Shown piece after piece: positions 45,101 to 53,169 of a stretch of DNA of 64,000 nucleotides. The position numbers and the translations under genes are program-made. Positions within the stretch are counted from its first letter, which is position 1, and the number at the start of each line of letters is the position of its first letter. The notes under the pieces are model-generated. The model did no database searches and had not been told where the DNA came from. It saw nothing but the letters and a program-made list of their open reading frames with translations. This stretch comes from Pedobacter steynii (GTDB taxonomy: Bacteria > Bacteroidota > Bacteroidia > Sphingobacteriales > Sphingobacteriaceae), in assembly GCF_900103665.1 (NCBI RefSeq), contig NZ_FNGY01000016.1, forward strand, positions 1 to 64,000, read 5' to 3'.

Positions 45101-46756
45101 GGTAGCTACCGGACAATAACATAGCTTTTCTTTGCCCGGAATGGGCGTTTTGATCAGGATCCCATCCAGTGCGGCCTTTAGCTCCTTACTGATGCCTTTC
45201 TTCCATGCAGCAGCAATGAGGTCCCTGTTGATTTCATAATAGACCTGATTCAATGCTGCCCTCACCTTATGGTACAGCGCAGTTGCCGCAAAGAAATGCG
45301 GGGATTTGTTTTTTGCGGCCGTTCCAGCCCCTGTTCCCGGAGTGGTATGTTCCTCACAACATGGACTTCCTTTAACGGAAGCATCCGCCATCAGATAACT
45401 GCAACAATCATCCAGCAGGTTACAGGAAAGTGTAATGTTCACCGTTCTCGTTCCTTCACTCAGCAGCAAAACCGGAGAAGCGAGTATAAATCCCAACCTC
45501 GCATTGGGGTAAGGTTTCACAAATTTATGCTCCGGATCGATGTACTTACTGTATTGCGCACCTAAGGTTGGCCAGCTTGCCGGCACATCGTCTTTAAAGG
45601 CTTTAGTCAGGCCATCCGCTTTGCTGGCATCAGGCGCAATATATAAACCTTCCACAAAGGTATCGTCCCCATGGATCTGGTTATTGAGAAACAGCGTCCG
45701 CTGATCGGCAACCTGCGTTTTGTTGACCACAATTTCTTCATCAAGAGCAAACAGGATCTCGGTTTTGTTGCTATCCTTGCCATCTTTAACTAGCAATCCT
45801 TCTTTTAACAGGTATTTGTCCAACTGATTCTGAATCTCAAAAACAAGGTGCGCATGATCAGGTTTTGCCCCTTTCGGTTTCAGCGCTAAAACCTCTTTAT
45901 AAAAGAAGTCCAGGTGTTTTTTAGAGAAAGAATTCAGGTCTCCCTGAAGGTGCTGAAACAGTTTTAAAAAGGAGAACAACAGCGCCAGATGCGGGGTATG
46001 TTTTTCTTTAAGTTCTTCTTTCAAAGGAAAGAAACTCTGCTCCATGCTTAAATCCGCGGTGCTTTCAATGAGTTGTATCGCATCCAGAAAGGGAGCCACC
46101 AACCCAACCATTTCATTGCGGAGCGCAATTAAGCGTTTCCGTTTCGTTGTTCCTTTCTCCGCAAATCCAGCTGCATCAAAATTGGCATAGGTATCGGTAA
46201 TGTCCAGGCCCCAGACTTCATTGTCCAGCAGCTCGTTGAAATTAAGCGGTTTAAGCTGGTACCACTTTACACCGGCATTTAAGTCGACGATAAACATCTT
46301 GATCGGGTCAGTCAGCTTGTCTTTGATCAGTTTATCCAATAGCAGTTCTATCGGCAGGCCGGTATCCCTGAATTTTATGCTCCAGGTATTCAGCGGCCTG
46401 ATGACGGTCTGAAAAACGTAATTGAACAGCAATTGCAGACTGGCTTTTCCTGGTCTTTTATCAAACAGCTGATGGTAAAAGGCAAGTTTATCGTTCACCT
46501 TATTGCGGTCGTACTTTAAGATGGCGCTCAAGGTAAATGGCAGGCTCGATTGGAAAAATGGCTGCCAGTCGGTCACCTTCATCTGCGGATCATAGTAATT
46601 GATGTGCCTCGACAACTGCACAAAATAATCCAGCAGGTCGGCCAGACTTCTGCCATCTATTTTCGCAGCCCCCGACAACAGGTCGTCCATTACCCGCTGA
46701 CGCTGGCTGACGCCCGGATCATTCTGAAAAGGATGTATAGCTGAGCTGCATTCCAT
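42182..46756 (-). CDS. Large Afp11-like baseplate J protein
   Basis: A 1524-residue protein. The C-terminal region matches baseplate J/Afp11: GRVSEGEGHFYTRVSELLRHKGRAIQ (part), FDYERLALEAFPQLFKVKC, and RVPVSLLEEIQSYLKQR are typical; LSFGQCINQSDMVGFLE and a final cysteine-rich tail follow. The N-terminal half is variable, with tandem beta-rich parts. Cysteine clusters (LLDDCCSYL, GSPCCEEH, QEECCEKKS) are unusual for a cytoplasmic assembly. The gene is directly followed by the giant Afp12-like gene and preceded by the gp25-like gene. It should form the inner baseplate wedge that holds the sheath. Confidence 0.85.
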   Translation of the reverse strand: MECSSAIHPFQNDPGVSQRQRVMDDLLSGAAKIDGRSLADLLDYFVQLSRHINYYDPQMKVTDWQPFFQSSLPFTLSAILKYDRNKVNDKLAFYHQLFDKRPGKASLQLLFNYVFQTVIRPLNTWSIKFRDTGLPIELLLDKLIKDKLTDPIKMFIVDLNAGVKWYQLKPLNFNELLDNEVWGLDITDTYANFDAAGFAEKGTTKRKRLIALRNEMVGLVAPFLDAIQLIESTADLSMEQSFFPLKEELKEKHTPHLALLFSFLKLFQHLQGDLNSFSKKHLDFFYKEVLALKPKGAKPDHAHLVFEIQNQLDKYLLKEGLLVKDGKDSNKTEILFALDEEIVVNKTQVADQRTLFLNNQIHGDDTFVEGLYIAPDASKADGLTKAFKDDVPASWPTLGAQYSKYIDPEHKFVKPYPNARLGFILASPVLLLSEGTRTVNITLSCNLLDDCCSYLMADASVKGSPCCEEHTTPGTGAGTAAKNKSPHFFAATALYHKVRAALNQVYYEINRDLIAAAWKKGISKELKAALDGILIKTPIPGKEKLCYCPVATLLYEKTLTEAEFFKAIPDEEERKMLAEIFKPGKALNVLFSGEKEWISPAEVPLIKLSPLNLGNDGAFKITITATLLPEQKAVTFYNAEALKEDFGTTMPVVKIELNDKVKWKQDVQWSSQEECCEKKSKEQFQQVSLYHFFRNVKIAADNQTQIHVQVCGMKNFIVQNDESVQHVNGPVYPFGTRPEVIDFDIKNPLDPPFSTNANLIGPNFYIGSKEVFGKKWDNIYINLDWKDKPTDFRDYYKGYLKDGALFGLDVNKFLINLSILENGTWKGEATHGNATTVEVTILAKKYNDRRLFADDGKFSSCTPANPFQQTIHLEPSFFGLNQQFVVDNKPFLKYGVDSFNGFVRLNLQNQDFCHKVYSYVLARQMMALGRPKDDKLEDAIYYDINNGNLIVFSTNDIKNDLLAAGVIANLVENLVNDNPDGIISKIGPHGDGPINDPGAEEIREIVYGPSFLHPTDKNLTGNVTVLRDQIAAISTIIAGNDQFQAVIPAEPWTPVLKNIALDYTATATIKDIDLIHLYPFPDTYKPEELELQPALFPTFCEEGSLFIGLKDLQPGSNLNVLFQLAEATADSESERVEVQWYYLENNSWKALRKGFEVLEDDTDALTTSGIIKFALPANMSDENTVLPKGLHWIKAAIPYSSKSVSETMAIYTQAVRATFTNAEANDKLRLAQALPSGALAKLNEADASVKKLSQPFDSFGGRVSEGEGHFYTRVSELLRHKGRAIQKFDYERLALEAFPQLFKVKCINHSFALNAHRYQNDMPMAPGYVLLAVIPDLNQLKAAQQFEPRVPVSLLEEIQSYLKQRNSPFARLRVMNPRYEKVNFCLKVKLYQGKDENFYKEKLKQDLRTFLAPWAIGEFDKLSFGQCINQSDMVGFLETRDYLDYLVELKMQHEEDEGAIVNAEQKSICPISPRSILIAGDIDVCILQQDCESWGNTKEYPPCENRPQPIGDYCKDQINFRPNA

Positions 46757-47182
46757 CTAAATAGGCTTTAATGCTTCATTTTTATAATAATCATACACAT
46801 AATTGAACCTCGAATTGGTGCCCGGTATGGAATATTCCACACTGATCGTAAAACGTCCTTCGATGAGGTCAAAAGATTCACTCGCCGTTACCTCTATTCT
46901 TTCCGCTTTGATGCGGGGTTCATAAAACAGGATCGCATTGGTAACCCGGTCTTTGAGGTAACCGATCATAGAACTGTTCAAAGCTTCAAATACATAATCG
47001 TTCAGGTCGCAACCATATTGCGGCTGCATGACCCTTTCTCCCAGAGAAGTAGACAGCAGGATATTTAAGCTCTGCTCAATATCTTCCGCTCCGCTCACCA
47101 TTTCGGCAGCCCCTGATTCCGGGTTAAACTCCGGAGGAAATGACCAGCCGGTTCCAAGAAATGATTTAAAAGATTTGTCCAT
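46757..47182 (-). CDS. gp25-like baseplate wedge (Afp9)
   Basis: A 141-residue protein of the GPW/gp25 family. EDIEQSLNILLSTSLGERVM and PQYGCDLNDYVFEAL (parts of the family consensus) are near residues 30-65, followed by YLKDRVTNAILFYEPRI. Length matches the family. In contractile systems gp25 binds the first sheath ring to the baseplate. Its stop directly precedes the Afp11-like start. It follows the PAAR gene on the same strand. Confidence 0.9.
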   Translation of the reverse strand: MDKSFKSFLGTGWSFPPEFNPESGAAEMVSGAEDIEQSLNILLSTSLGERVMQPQYGCDLNDYVFEALNSSMIGYLKDRVTNAILFYEPRIKAERIEVTASESFDLIEGRFTISVEYSIPGTNSRFNYVYDYYKNEALKPI

Positions 47183-47211
47183 ATGCCCTGTTATTTAACC
47201 CATCATTTTAT

Positions 47212-47502
47212 TTAACCCCCAATTTGTACCGTTGGTAATCCCGCTACGATCACGCCACCATGTGCAGTCAGGTCTCCCTGTCTTGCCGCAGGTCTGCCAC
47301 CAATCAATACCGTTGCCGAACCTTTGACAATGGAATCCGGCGGACCGGTGCAGACCAACAGGTCGCCAACCACTGCTGCCGGCATACTGCCAATCAAAAC
47401 CGTAGGCACACAAGGTCCCGAAACCGGGCCACCTACATGTGGCACTGGCCCTGTGAACATCGGGCAAACGTGCATATCGCTGATTCTTGCTGCTGAAGGC
47501 AT
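47212..47502 (-). CDS. PAAR-repeat spike tip protein (Afp10)
   Basis: A 96-residue PAAR domain protein. It shows the repeated hydrophobic-glycine pattern: MPSAARISDMHVCP, VPTVLIGSMPAAVVGD, ATVLIGGRPAARQGD, and the last strand VAGLPTVQIGG. A cysteine and histidine set (HVCP, LVCTG, TAHGG) can bind the metal at the tip. It is encoded between the VgrG-like spike and gp25, as usual. It caps the spike and may carry an effector; here no extension is present. Confidence 0.9.
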   Translation of the reverse strand: MPSAARISDMHVCPMFTGPVPHVGGPVSGPCVPTVLIGSMPAAVVGDLLVCTGPPDSIVKGSATVLIGGRPAARQGDLTAHGGVIVAGLPTVQIGG

Positions 47503-47509
47503 AATTTTA

Positions 47510-49285
47510 TTAATTTATCTTGACCAATGAACCACTGATTTCTGTAATCCCTGAAGAGGAAAGCTTTACCGCTGCGCCTTCCAATCCCAGGCTCGTATCT
47601 GCTTTCAGGGAGATGGAAGCCGCCCCGATAGACAAGCTTGCCCCGGCGCTAAGCGTCAGGTTCATCCCCGCTTTTATTTCCACATTGTTCGGGCTCTCCA
47701 TCGAAACCCCACTGCTGTTCATCGTTACTTTATTGCTGTTCTGGTCTTTAATTTCGATTTTACTTCCCTGTTCATCCAGCTGAATGCTGTTTCCTGCAGG
47801 GGTATCTATGGTAATCGTTTTCGTATCGTCGTTAAAATGAATGCGCATATTGCTGCGGGTAAAAAAGCCTTTTTCGTGGTTTACATCCTTTCCCGGCAGT
47901 GGTGCTTTCTTTGCGCTGCTATTGAGCATGCCCAGCATCACGGCATGACGGGGATCATCATTGATAAAGCCGACGATCACTTCATCATCAATCTCCGGCC
48001 GGAAAAAAGAACCACGGGACACTCCTGCATCCAGGCAGGCAATCCTCACCCATGTGCCATTGGAAGTATTGTCGATCACCGGAATCTTCACCAGAATCCG
48101 GTCTTCTCCTTCCGGATCGTTCTCCAGCTGCAATACTTTGGCAATTTGTAACCCTTTAATGCCGCCAATTAAACCAGCAGCAGAAAAGTCATTGATGTCC
48201 GGATGAACGGCACTATAGCGCTCGGGATCGAGCCCAAACTGAATGTGGGTATACCAGGAACCATCTCCCATATCCTGCTTTACAGCAGTCACATAGGCGT
48301 TCCCGTTGAACCTCTCGCCAACCCCGCTGAGCCTTAACATATTTCCAGGTTTTATCCCCGAAAAGCCGGTTACCCTTGCCCTGCCCCTGATTTTTGCCAG
48401 GCGGCTGCGCAATATCGTTCCCTCGGCCCAGTTTTGTAATTCCTGCTCCATCAGGTGGCCACTATGGTTGAGCTCAAATTTATCGAGATCTACCGCCGCC
48501 GCCAGGTCTGCTCCCGAAACATTTCCATGTTGGGTAAAGGAACTTGCTTCCGAAACATCGGCTTTAAACAGGTTTTGTGTCTTATAATCCCAGGAAACGG
48601 CCTCTACATTAGCCCATTGTGTCCTTGCATCCATTTCCGCTTCAAACTCAATGATGGAAGATCCATAACTCACCTGTAAAACCGGTGCCGCTGTCGTATC
48701 CGGCCGGGAAACTTTGACGGTGCCATCGTCCACATTGACCAGCATGCCGTTTGCTTCTGCCCGGAGTAACATAAAGTCCCAATTGCTCAGGTGGTGTTGT
48801 ACGAGTTCCTTATGTTGCAGACTGGTCGTGGTAATGTCTCCCTGCAGGCCGCTGTAATCCCCAATCAGCCGATCGAAAACCTCACTATCTTTGACATTCA
48901 GGAAATAGCGGCTATGGCGACCAATCGTCATGCGTAGCGCTAAATCCCGGCATTCTATCAATAACTGGGTGTTTCCGTTTTCTTTTACCTTGATGGTATG
49001 TTTGGTGATGATCCCTTTAAAGGCCTGGGTATTGTTGCCGTCGAAACCCATTTTGATAATGATCTGTTTTCCGGGCACAAAATCTTCTTTATTGCTGATT
49101 TCAAAATCGGCCAGTGCCGCATCCCCATCTTTCAGGAGGATTCTGGCAGTAGGTATCCGGTTGATTTCCTTTTCAATGGAAATGCTCAGCACCTCATACG
49201 AAGCATCCATAGCCGCACCGTCCAGCAATATATTGAAACTGGATACATCATGCGTCGAGGGATTGGGTATGATCAGTTCTTCCAT
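47510..49285 (-). CDS. VgrG-like spike protein (Afp8)
   Basis: A 591-residue protein with the gp27/gp5-like VgrG build. Residues 1 to about 370 are the hub domain (FEISNKEDFVPGKQI, IVELKFIEI-like region), then an OB-fold near 380-460 (VRIACLDAGVSRGSFFRPE, EVIVGFINDDPRHAVMLG), and a C-terminal triple-helix-like stalk from about 500 with LTLSAGASLSIGAASISLK repeats. The motif DEVIVGFINDDPRHAVMLG is the family mark. It forms the central spike that carries the PAAR tip. It overlaps the LysM gene by one base. Confidence 0.9.
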   Translation of the reverse strand: MEELIIPNPSTHDVSSFNILLDGAAMDASYEVLSISIEKEINRIPTARILLKDGDAALADFEISNKEDFVPGKQIIIKMGFDGNNTQAFKGIITKHTIKVKENGNTQLLIECRDLALRMTIGRHSRYFLNVKDSEVFDRLIGDYSGLQGDITTTSLQHKELVQHHLSNWDFMLLRAEANGMLVNVDDGTVKVSRPDTTAAPVLQVSYGSSIIEFEAEMDARTQWANVEAVSWDYKTQNLFKADVSEASSFTQHGNVSGADLAAAVDLDKFELNHSGHLMEQELQNWAEGTILRSRLAKIRGRARVTGFSGIKPGNMLRLSGVGERFNGNAYVTAVKQDMGDGSWYTHIQFGLDPERYSAVHPDINDFSAAGLIGGIKGLQIAKVLQLENDPEGEDRILVKIPVIDNTSNGTWVRIACLDAGVSRGSFFRPEIDDEVIVGFINDDPRHAVMLGMLNSSAKKAPLPGKDVNHEKGFFTRSNMRIHFNDDTKTITIDTPAGNSIQLDEQGSKIEIKDQNSNKVTMNSSGVSMESPNNVEIKAGMNLTLSAGASLSIGAASISLKADTSLGLEGAAVKLSSSGITEISGSLVKIN

Positions 49286-50007
49286 CAGATTTCATTTTTA
49301 TTAAAGGGTGGAAAATAGATGTCGTTCCCTGATTTCAGCTTTTTAAGCGAAATGAGGTTGTTGGCTTTGGCGACCTGCATAAAGTATTTCGGGTCATTGT
49401 AAATCGAATACGTCATCAGGTCTAAGCGGTCTCCCTGTTTGATCGTCCGGTGGTGGGTAAGGTCCGGCGAAGCCGGTGCATCTTCGGCAATCCGTGTTTC
49501 CCGGGACTGGTAATCCAGGAAAGTGGCGCTTAACTTCGCCCTTAATGGGGTACCATCCGGTTTGAACAGGGTATAATTTACATCCAGGTTCGTGAGCACA
49601 CAGCGGAACCTGATTTCCGATCCCCAGATGATCAGCAGGAAATTTGGCCGGTGAATGTCGCCCTGGTAATTATAAGCACAGTTCATGAAGATTTTCAGCT
49701 GTTCATAAACCGGCTTTTCTTTATATTCCTTCCAATAGCCCTCCATCGTGCCGGTGCCATCGAGGGTAAACTCCAGTTTAAGCTCTTCCGGTGCTGTGGA
49801 TTTAAATTTTACTTCCGGTGCACCACTTCCGTGTGGGCGCTGTACATCATGTTCAATCTTATAATTTTTGGTAAAGGTTTCGGGATTGATGGGCGCAACG
49901 AAAGCAGGTTTATTCGTCTGCTCCGCATCCTTGATCTGGAATTTGCGGTCAGTAAAGGAATAAATCAGTAGTTTCTCCAGTTTTCCGGACATGTAATCAG
50001 CGCTCAT
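49285..50007 (-). CDS. LysM-containing hub protein (Afp7-like)
   Basis: A 240-residue protein. Residues about 170-230 form a LysM-like domain: HHRTIKQGDRLDLMTYSIYND and KYFMQVAKANNLISL (parts). The N-terminal part, with FAPINPETFTKNY-like residues and ELKLEFTLDGTG and NYQGDIHRPNFLLIIWG, is the tube-like domain found in Afp7 and gp53-like proteins. It joins the tube to the spike. The start codon overlaps the stop of the 52-codon DUF5908 gene by 11 bases. Confidence 0.9.
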   Translation of the reverse strand: MSADYMSGKLEKLLIYSFTDRKFQIKDAEQTNKPAFVAPINPETFTKNYKIEHDVQRPHGSGAPEVKFKSTAPEELKLEFTLDGTGTMEGYWKEYKEKPVYEQLKIFMNCAYNYQGDIHRPNFLLIIWGSEIRFRCVLTNLDVNYTLFKPDGTPLRAKLSATFLDYQSRETRIAEDAPASPDLTHHRTIKQGDRLDLMTYSIYNDPKYFMQVAKANNLISLKKLKSGNDIYFPPFNKNEI

Positions 50008-50155
50008 TTCTTTCTTTTATAATTTCCAGTACCTTTTCAACACAAGTTTTCACCAGCTCCTCAGAAGGAGGAACACCATTATTTGGCGCAGAACCGCTAT
50101 TGAGGTCCTGCAATACCGTGGCTTTGATCACCAATTCTCTTATTTCAATCGGCAT
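49997..50155 (-). CDS. DUF5908 family small protein
   Basis: A 52-residue protein of the DUF5908 family, encoded between the second tube gene and the LysM gene. It starts MPIEIRELVIKATV, which is the family's conserved first strand, and ends with a charged helix (KVLEIIKERNER). Small DUF5908 proteins occur at this place in Bacteroidota eCIS operons; their structural role is unknown. Its end overlaps the next start by 11 bases. Confidence 0.85.
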   Translation of the reverse strand: MPIEIRELVIKATVLQDLNSGSAPNNGVPPSEELVKTCVEKVLEIIKERNER

Positions 50156-50156
50156 A

Positions 50157-50615
50157 TTATGATTTTTGAAAGATCAGACGGTTATAATTCAGTTCCAGGG
50201 TTTCGATCAGGACATCCCCTCTCGTTCCGTTCAGCTCGGCGATTTTCCAGCTTCGCGGCCATACATTGTTAATTTTCCAATGCATCAGACTTTGATGCTG
50301 TTCGTCCAGCAGGCTGATGACAACGGTCTCCAGTGTTTCATAAATCTGGTCGTCAAAAGCCTTTTTCAGCCAGTCTGTAAGGCCTGAAGTCCCCGGTGCG
50401 AGCAGTCCGCGTTTTAAAATCAGCGGGCCATACTTACGCCGGGTAGGGATCACATGTTCAAATCTGTTTTCCCCACCTTCTTTTACGGTTTCCGTATCGA
50501 TGGTGGCATCTAAGCCTGTTACAGACTGAAATTTCACATCTACAGATTTCGCGCCCTGCAGCTCAAAATTCACTGCAAAATGAAAGTTGACGGTTTGATA
50601 AGTTTGATCGGCCAT
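50157..50615 (-). CDS. Tail tube protein (Afp5/gp19-like)
   Basis: A 152-residue tube protein of the gp19 family: VDVKFQSVTGLDATID, then GPLILKRGLLAPGTSGLTDW and ISLLDEQHQSLMHWKINNVWP and ETLELNYNRL (parts). It is the second of two tube genes, 13 bases after the first. The divergence between the two suggests one forms the bulk of the tube and this one the baseplate-proximal ring, as Afp5 does in the reference system. Confidence 0.9.
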   Translation of the reverse strand: MADQTYQTVNFHFAVNFELQGAKSVDVKFQSVTGLDATIDTETVKEGGENRFEHVIPTRRKYGPLILKRGLLAPGTSGLTDWLKKAFDDQIYETLETVVISLLDEQHQSLMHWKINNVWPRSWKIAELNGTRGDVLIETLELNYNRLIFQKS

Positions 50616-50628
50616 GGTTCTGCTGGAT

Positions 50629-51093
50629 TTATTTTTTCGCCTCTACGATGGACAACCCTTCATGTACCAGCTCTATCGTCTCGATGGCTACTTCATTGGC
50701 ATCCGATTTCAGATTGGTGGATTGCACTTTTGAAGGCCAGGCCCTGGACAATGTCCATGAAATGATCGGCTGATGTTCCTCGTCCAGCAAGCGGATCGTG
50801 ACATCCCTCCTGAACTGCTCCTTTCCTTCCTGGAACATCATTGTTTTCTTCCATTGTTCAAAAAACTCGAAATCGCCGAGAAAGGTTCCCCTTTTCAGGA
50901 CCACATTCGCATATTTGGTAAGTCCTGGTTGTTTTGTTTTATTGTAAGTCGGGCTGCTGCCTTCCCTGTATTCAATTACCTCCGTTTCAAAATCAAGTCC
51001 GCTTACTTCTGTAAACCCGATTCTTGTTCCTCCCCAATCCAGTTGAAAATGAAATTTAGGAAGAGGATAATTCTTTTTAGGATCCGTTGCCAT
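50629..51093 (-). CDS. Tail tube protein (Afp1/gp19-like)
   Basis: A 154-residue tube protein of the same family: PKFHFQLDWGGTRIGFTEVSGL, FETEVIEYREG, VVLKRGTFLGDFEFFEQW, RDVTIRLLDEEHQPIISW and ETIELVHEGLSI (parts). The strong family match and the position nearest the sheath gene make it the likely main inner-tube subunit. It is preceded by two cysteine-rich coiled-coil genes. Confidence 0.9.
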   Translation of the reverse strand: MATDPKKNYPLPKFHFQLDWGGTRIGFTEVSGLDFETEVIEYREGSSPTYNKTKQPGLTKYANVVLKRGTFLGDFEFFEQWKKTMMFQEGKEQFRRDVTIRLLDEEHQPIISWTLSRAWPSKVQSTNLKSDANEVAIETIELVHEGLSIVEAKK

Positions 51094-51119
51094 AATGGTA
51101 GGTTTTATTTTTATGGTAT

Positions 51120-52055
51120 TTATTTACACTTATTTGCAGGATTCACCTCTTCAATTGCTTTCTCCAGACTTTGCTTGCAGGATAATAAAGCATCTCTTTT
51201 CTCTTTTGCTGCATCGAGGTCTTTTTTAAGCTGAACCACCTCATTCTTTAATTTTTTATAGTCATTTTCCAGGTGGATGAAATACTCATCTTCATCTATT
51301 GGTAAAGAGATACGTGGTTCCAGGCAGCAACATTCTTTCGCATATCCGCTATGTTCAATTTTAGCCTGCTGCTGCGGATAAGGGTTAGGATTAGGCTGCT
51401 CGCCACAGGTACCTCCGCAATTGAATTTCTTCTTCCAGTAAAGGATCACTTCTTTCAGTCCATAATCTTCGCAGATGCTGAGGTGCATGCCATAGGCAAG
51501 TTCCAGCGCGGTTACAATCTGTGTAATCAGGACATCCCGGGTCAGGATCACCGCATCGAGTTTCGCCCCGTAATTTTCAATACACTTCATGATCCCTACT
51601 CCTGGTGCCAGTTCCGGTCTTTTCAGGCATTGGATGCATTGAATCAGCTTATCATAAGAAGCTTTCAGTTTATCCACGCGGATATACAGGTCTTCCGTCA
51701 TACAGAACAGGATTTCAATGGCATCGTTCGTTTTCTCTGTCACCATGCAGACCTTACAGAGGTGCAGGGTAAACAGTTCTAACTGGCGACAAAGCGCATC
51801 GGCTTTTTCATCTGTTGCTTCCCAATCCGACCACCATCCTTTAAGCCTTTCCAGCTCTTCAACGGTCAGGTTATATTCTGTTTCTTTATTCTGGGCATCT
51901 GCATTAGCCTGCTTCCAGTCGGCCGTAACCTGCACCAGATCTTTTACCCAGGCATCATAACAACAATCCCCTCCAGGGGTCTCATTTCCTGGATTTTTAT
52001 GACAACAATCAAATATATCTCTGTCAATGTTGCATATTTTATCGTAGACTAACAT
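51120..52055 (-). CDS. Cysteine-rich coiled-coil eCIS protein
   Basis: A 311-residue protein without signal peptide. It has about twenty cysteines, many near the start (DCCHKNPG, GGDCCYDAW) and middle (LCRQLELFTLHLCKVC, IQCIQCLK), and a predicted C-terminal coiled coil (KKLKNEVVQLKKDLDAAK). No family is recognised. It sits between sheath and tube genes in the operon with another protein of similar composition, so a structural or scaffolding role in the particle is likely. Cysteines could bind metal or form disulfides once particles are released. Confidence 0.6.
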   Translation of the reverse strand: MLVYDKICNIDRDIFDCCHKNPGNETPGGDCCYDAWVKDLVQVTADWKQANADAQNKETEYNLTVEELERLKGWWSDWEATDEKADALCRQLELFTLHLCKVCMVTEKTNDAIEILFCMTEDLYIRVDKLKASYDKLIQCIQCLKRPELAPGVGIMKCIENYGAKLDAVILTRDVLITQIVTALELAYGMHLSICEDYGLKEVILYWKKKFNCGGTCGEQPNPNPYPQQQAKIEHSGYAKECCCLEPRISLPIDEDEYFIHLENDYKKLKNEVVQLKKDLDAAKEKRDALLSCKQSLEKAIEEVNPANKCK

Positions 52056-52102
52056 AGTAGTGATTTTAATGATTTAACAAATTAGCGCCAGCCCATCAAG
52101 GC

Positions 52103-53131
52103 TTAATCGCAGGATGAATTATCTGAAGGGTTTTCACAGGAATAGACCTCCGTAACCTCTTTACAGATATCGCAGATGTCGCATTTACATTTTTTAAGCC
52201 TGTTGTCATCGTCGCCTTTCTCGCCATCACAGCCACAACCGGCAATGCATTTACATTCATGGTCACACAGGTAATCTTTGGTTTCATCCAGCGTGCCCAC
52301 CTCATTGCGTTTGTTATACAAGGCATAACCAGACTGGGTAACCGTTTTGGTAGACAGCACAAAATCTTCCTGTGCCTTTTTCAGGCTTAGTCCTCCGTTA
52401 GTGGTTTGCGCCAGAATCAGGTCGTCAAACGCTTTCGCGTTGGCGGCAAAATCCTGTTGAAATTTCTCCAGGGATTTGATATTGGAAAAAGATTGAATGC
52501 CTACAATTTCGGCAGCAGAATTAAAGATGATGTCAATATCCTGGCTCAGGCCATCTGGTATCGTAATCAGATCGTCCAGAATCTGACAAACATTGCGACA
52601 TGGGTCTGGTCTTCTGGCCGAATCTTCCTGTTTCGTCTGGTCATTACAATCGTCGCCCTCGCTGCAACCTAATATTTTCATTTGCACTGCGCTGCAGCTG
52701 TCCTTTCTGCAGCCATCCAGTTTCCCTGCGGCTTCCCTCAGTTCTCCAAACTTTGCTTTCGCTTCTTTTGCCGTTTTCACTACCGCTTTTAATGCAAGCA
52801 CCAATGCGTCATTCTGAGCGATATCAGCAGTTACATTTTTCTTTATTTCGTCTGAAGCCGTGATCAGCTCCACCCCGATTTTGAGTTCCAGGTTCCTGAC
52901 CAGCAGGTAGTTTTTTTCAGTTTTCACAAAAGCGCATTTCCTTTTCTGGTAGATCATTACCGCACCATCGTAGGTCAGCTCGCTTTCACCGAGCTCAGCG
53001 ACCTTCCCTTTCAGCCTTTTGCAGTAGTCCTCCTTCAGCAGGTGGATCGTCTTTTGTGTTGCTGTCTCTGCTTCTGCATCATTGCAATTCCCATTTTGTG
53101 GTTCCCGAGAACCTGAGCTTTCTATAGACAT
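52103..53131 (-). CDS. Cysteine-rich helical eCIS protein
   Basis: A 342-residue protein from the ATG at 53131 (MSIESSGSREP); the frame starts ten codons earlier, but that part overlaps the gap after the sheath gene. It is helical (KAVVKTAKEAKAKFGELREAA) with cysteine patches at GCRKDSC, DPCRNVCQ, and the dense end CDHECKCIAGCGCDGEKG and CKCDICDICKEV (partial). No family is recognised. Together with the next gene (51120) it forms a cysteine-rich pair between sheath and tube, a place where the standard Afp cluster has no such genes. Confidence 0.6.
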   Translation of the reverse strand: MSIESSGSREPQNGNCNDAEAETATQKTIHLLKEDYCKRLKGKVAELGESELTYDGAVMIYQKRKCAFVKTEKNYLLVRNLELKIGVELITASDEIKKNVTADIAQNDALVLALKAVVKTAKEAKAKFGELREAAGKLDGCRKDSCSAVQMKILGCSEGDDCNDQTKQEDSARRPDPCRNVCQILDDLITIPDGLSQDIDIIFNSAAEIVGIQSFSNIKSLEKFQQDFAANAKAFDDLILAQTTNGGLSLKKAQEDFVLSTKTVTQSGYALYNKRNEVGTLDETKDYLCDHECKCIAGCGCDGEKGDDDNRLKKCKCDICDICKEVTEVYSCENPSDNSSCD

Positions 53132-53169
53132 GACAATAGATTTAAGTTCAATAAATAACAATTCGATGA

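Noticed and set aside
47195..47467. 90-codon minus-strand frame overlapping the PAAR gene
   Set aside because: The PAAR frame has the full domain pattern; this alternative frame is a shadow with no domain.
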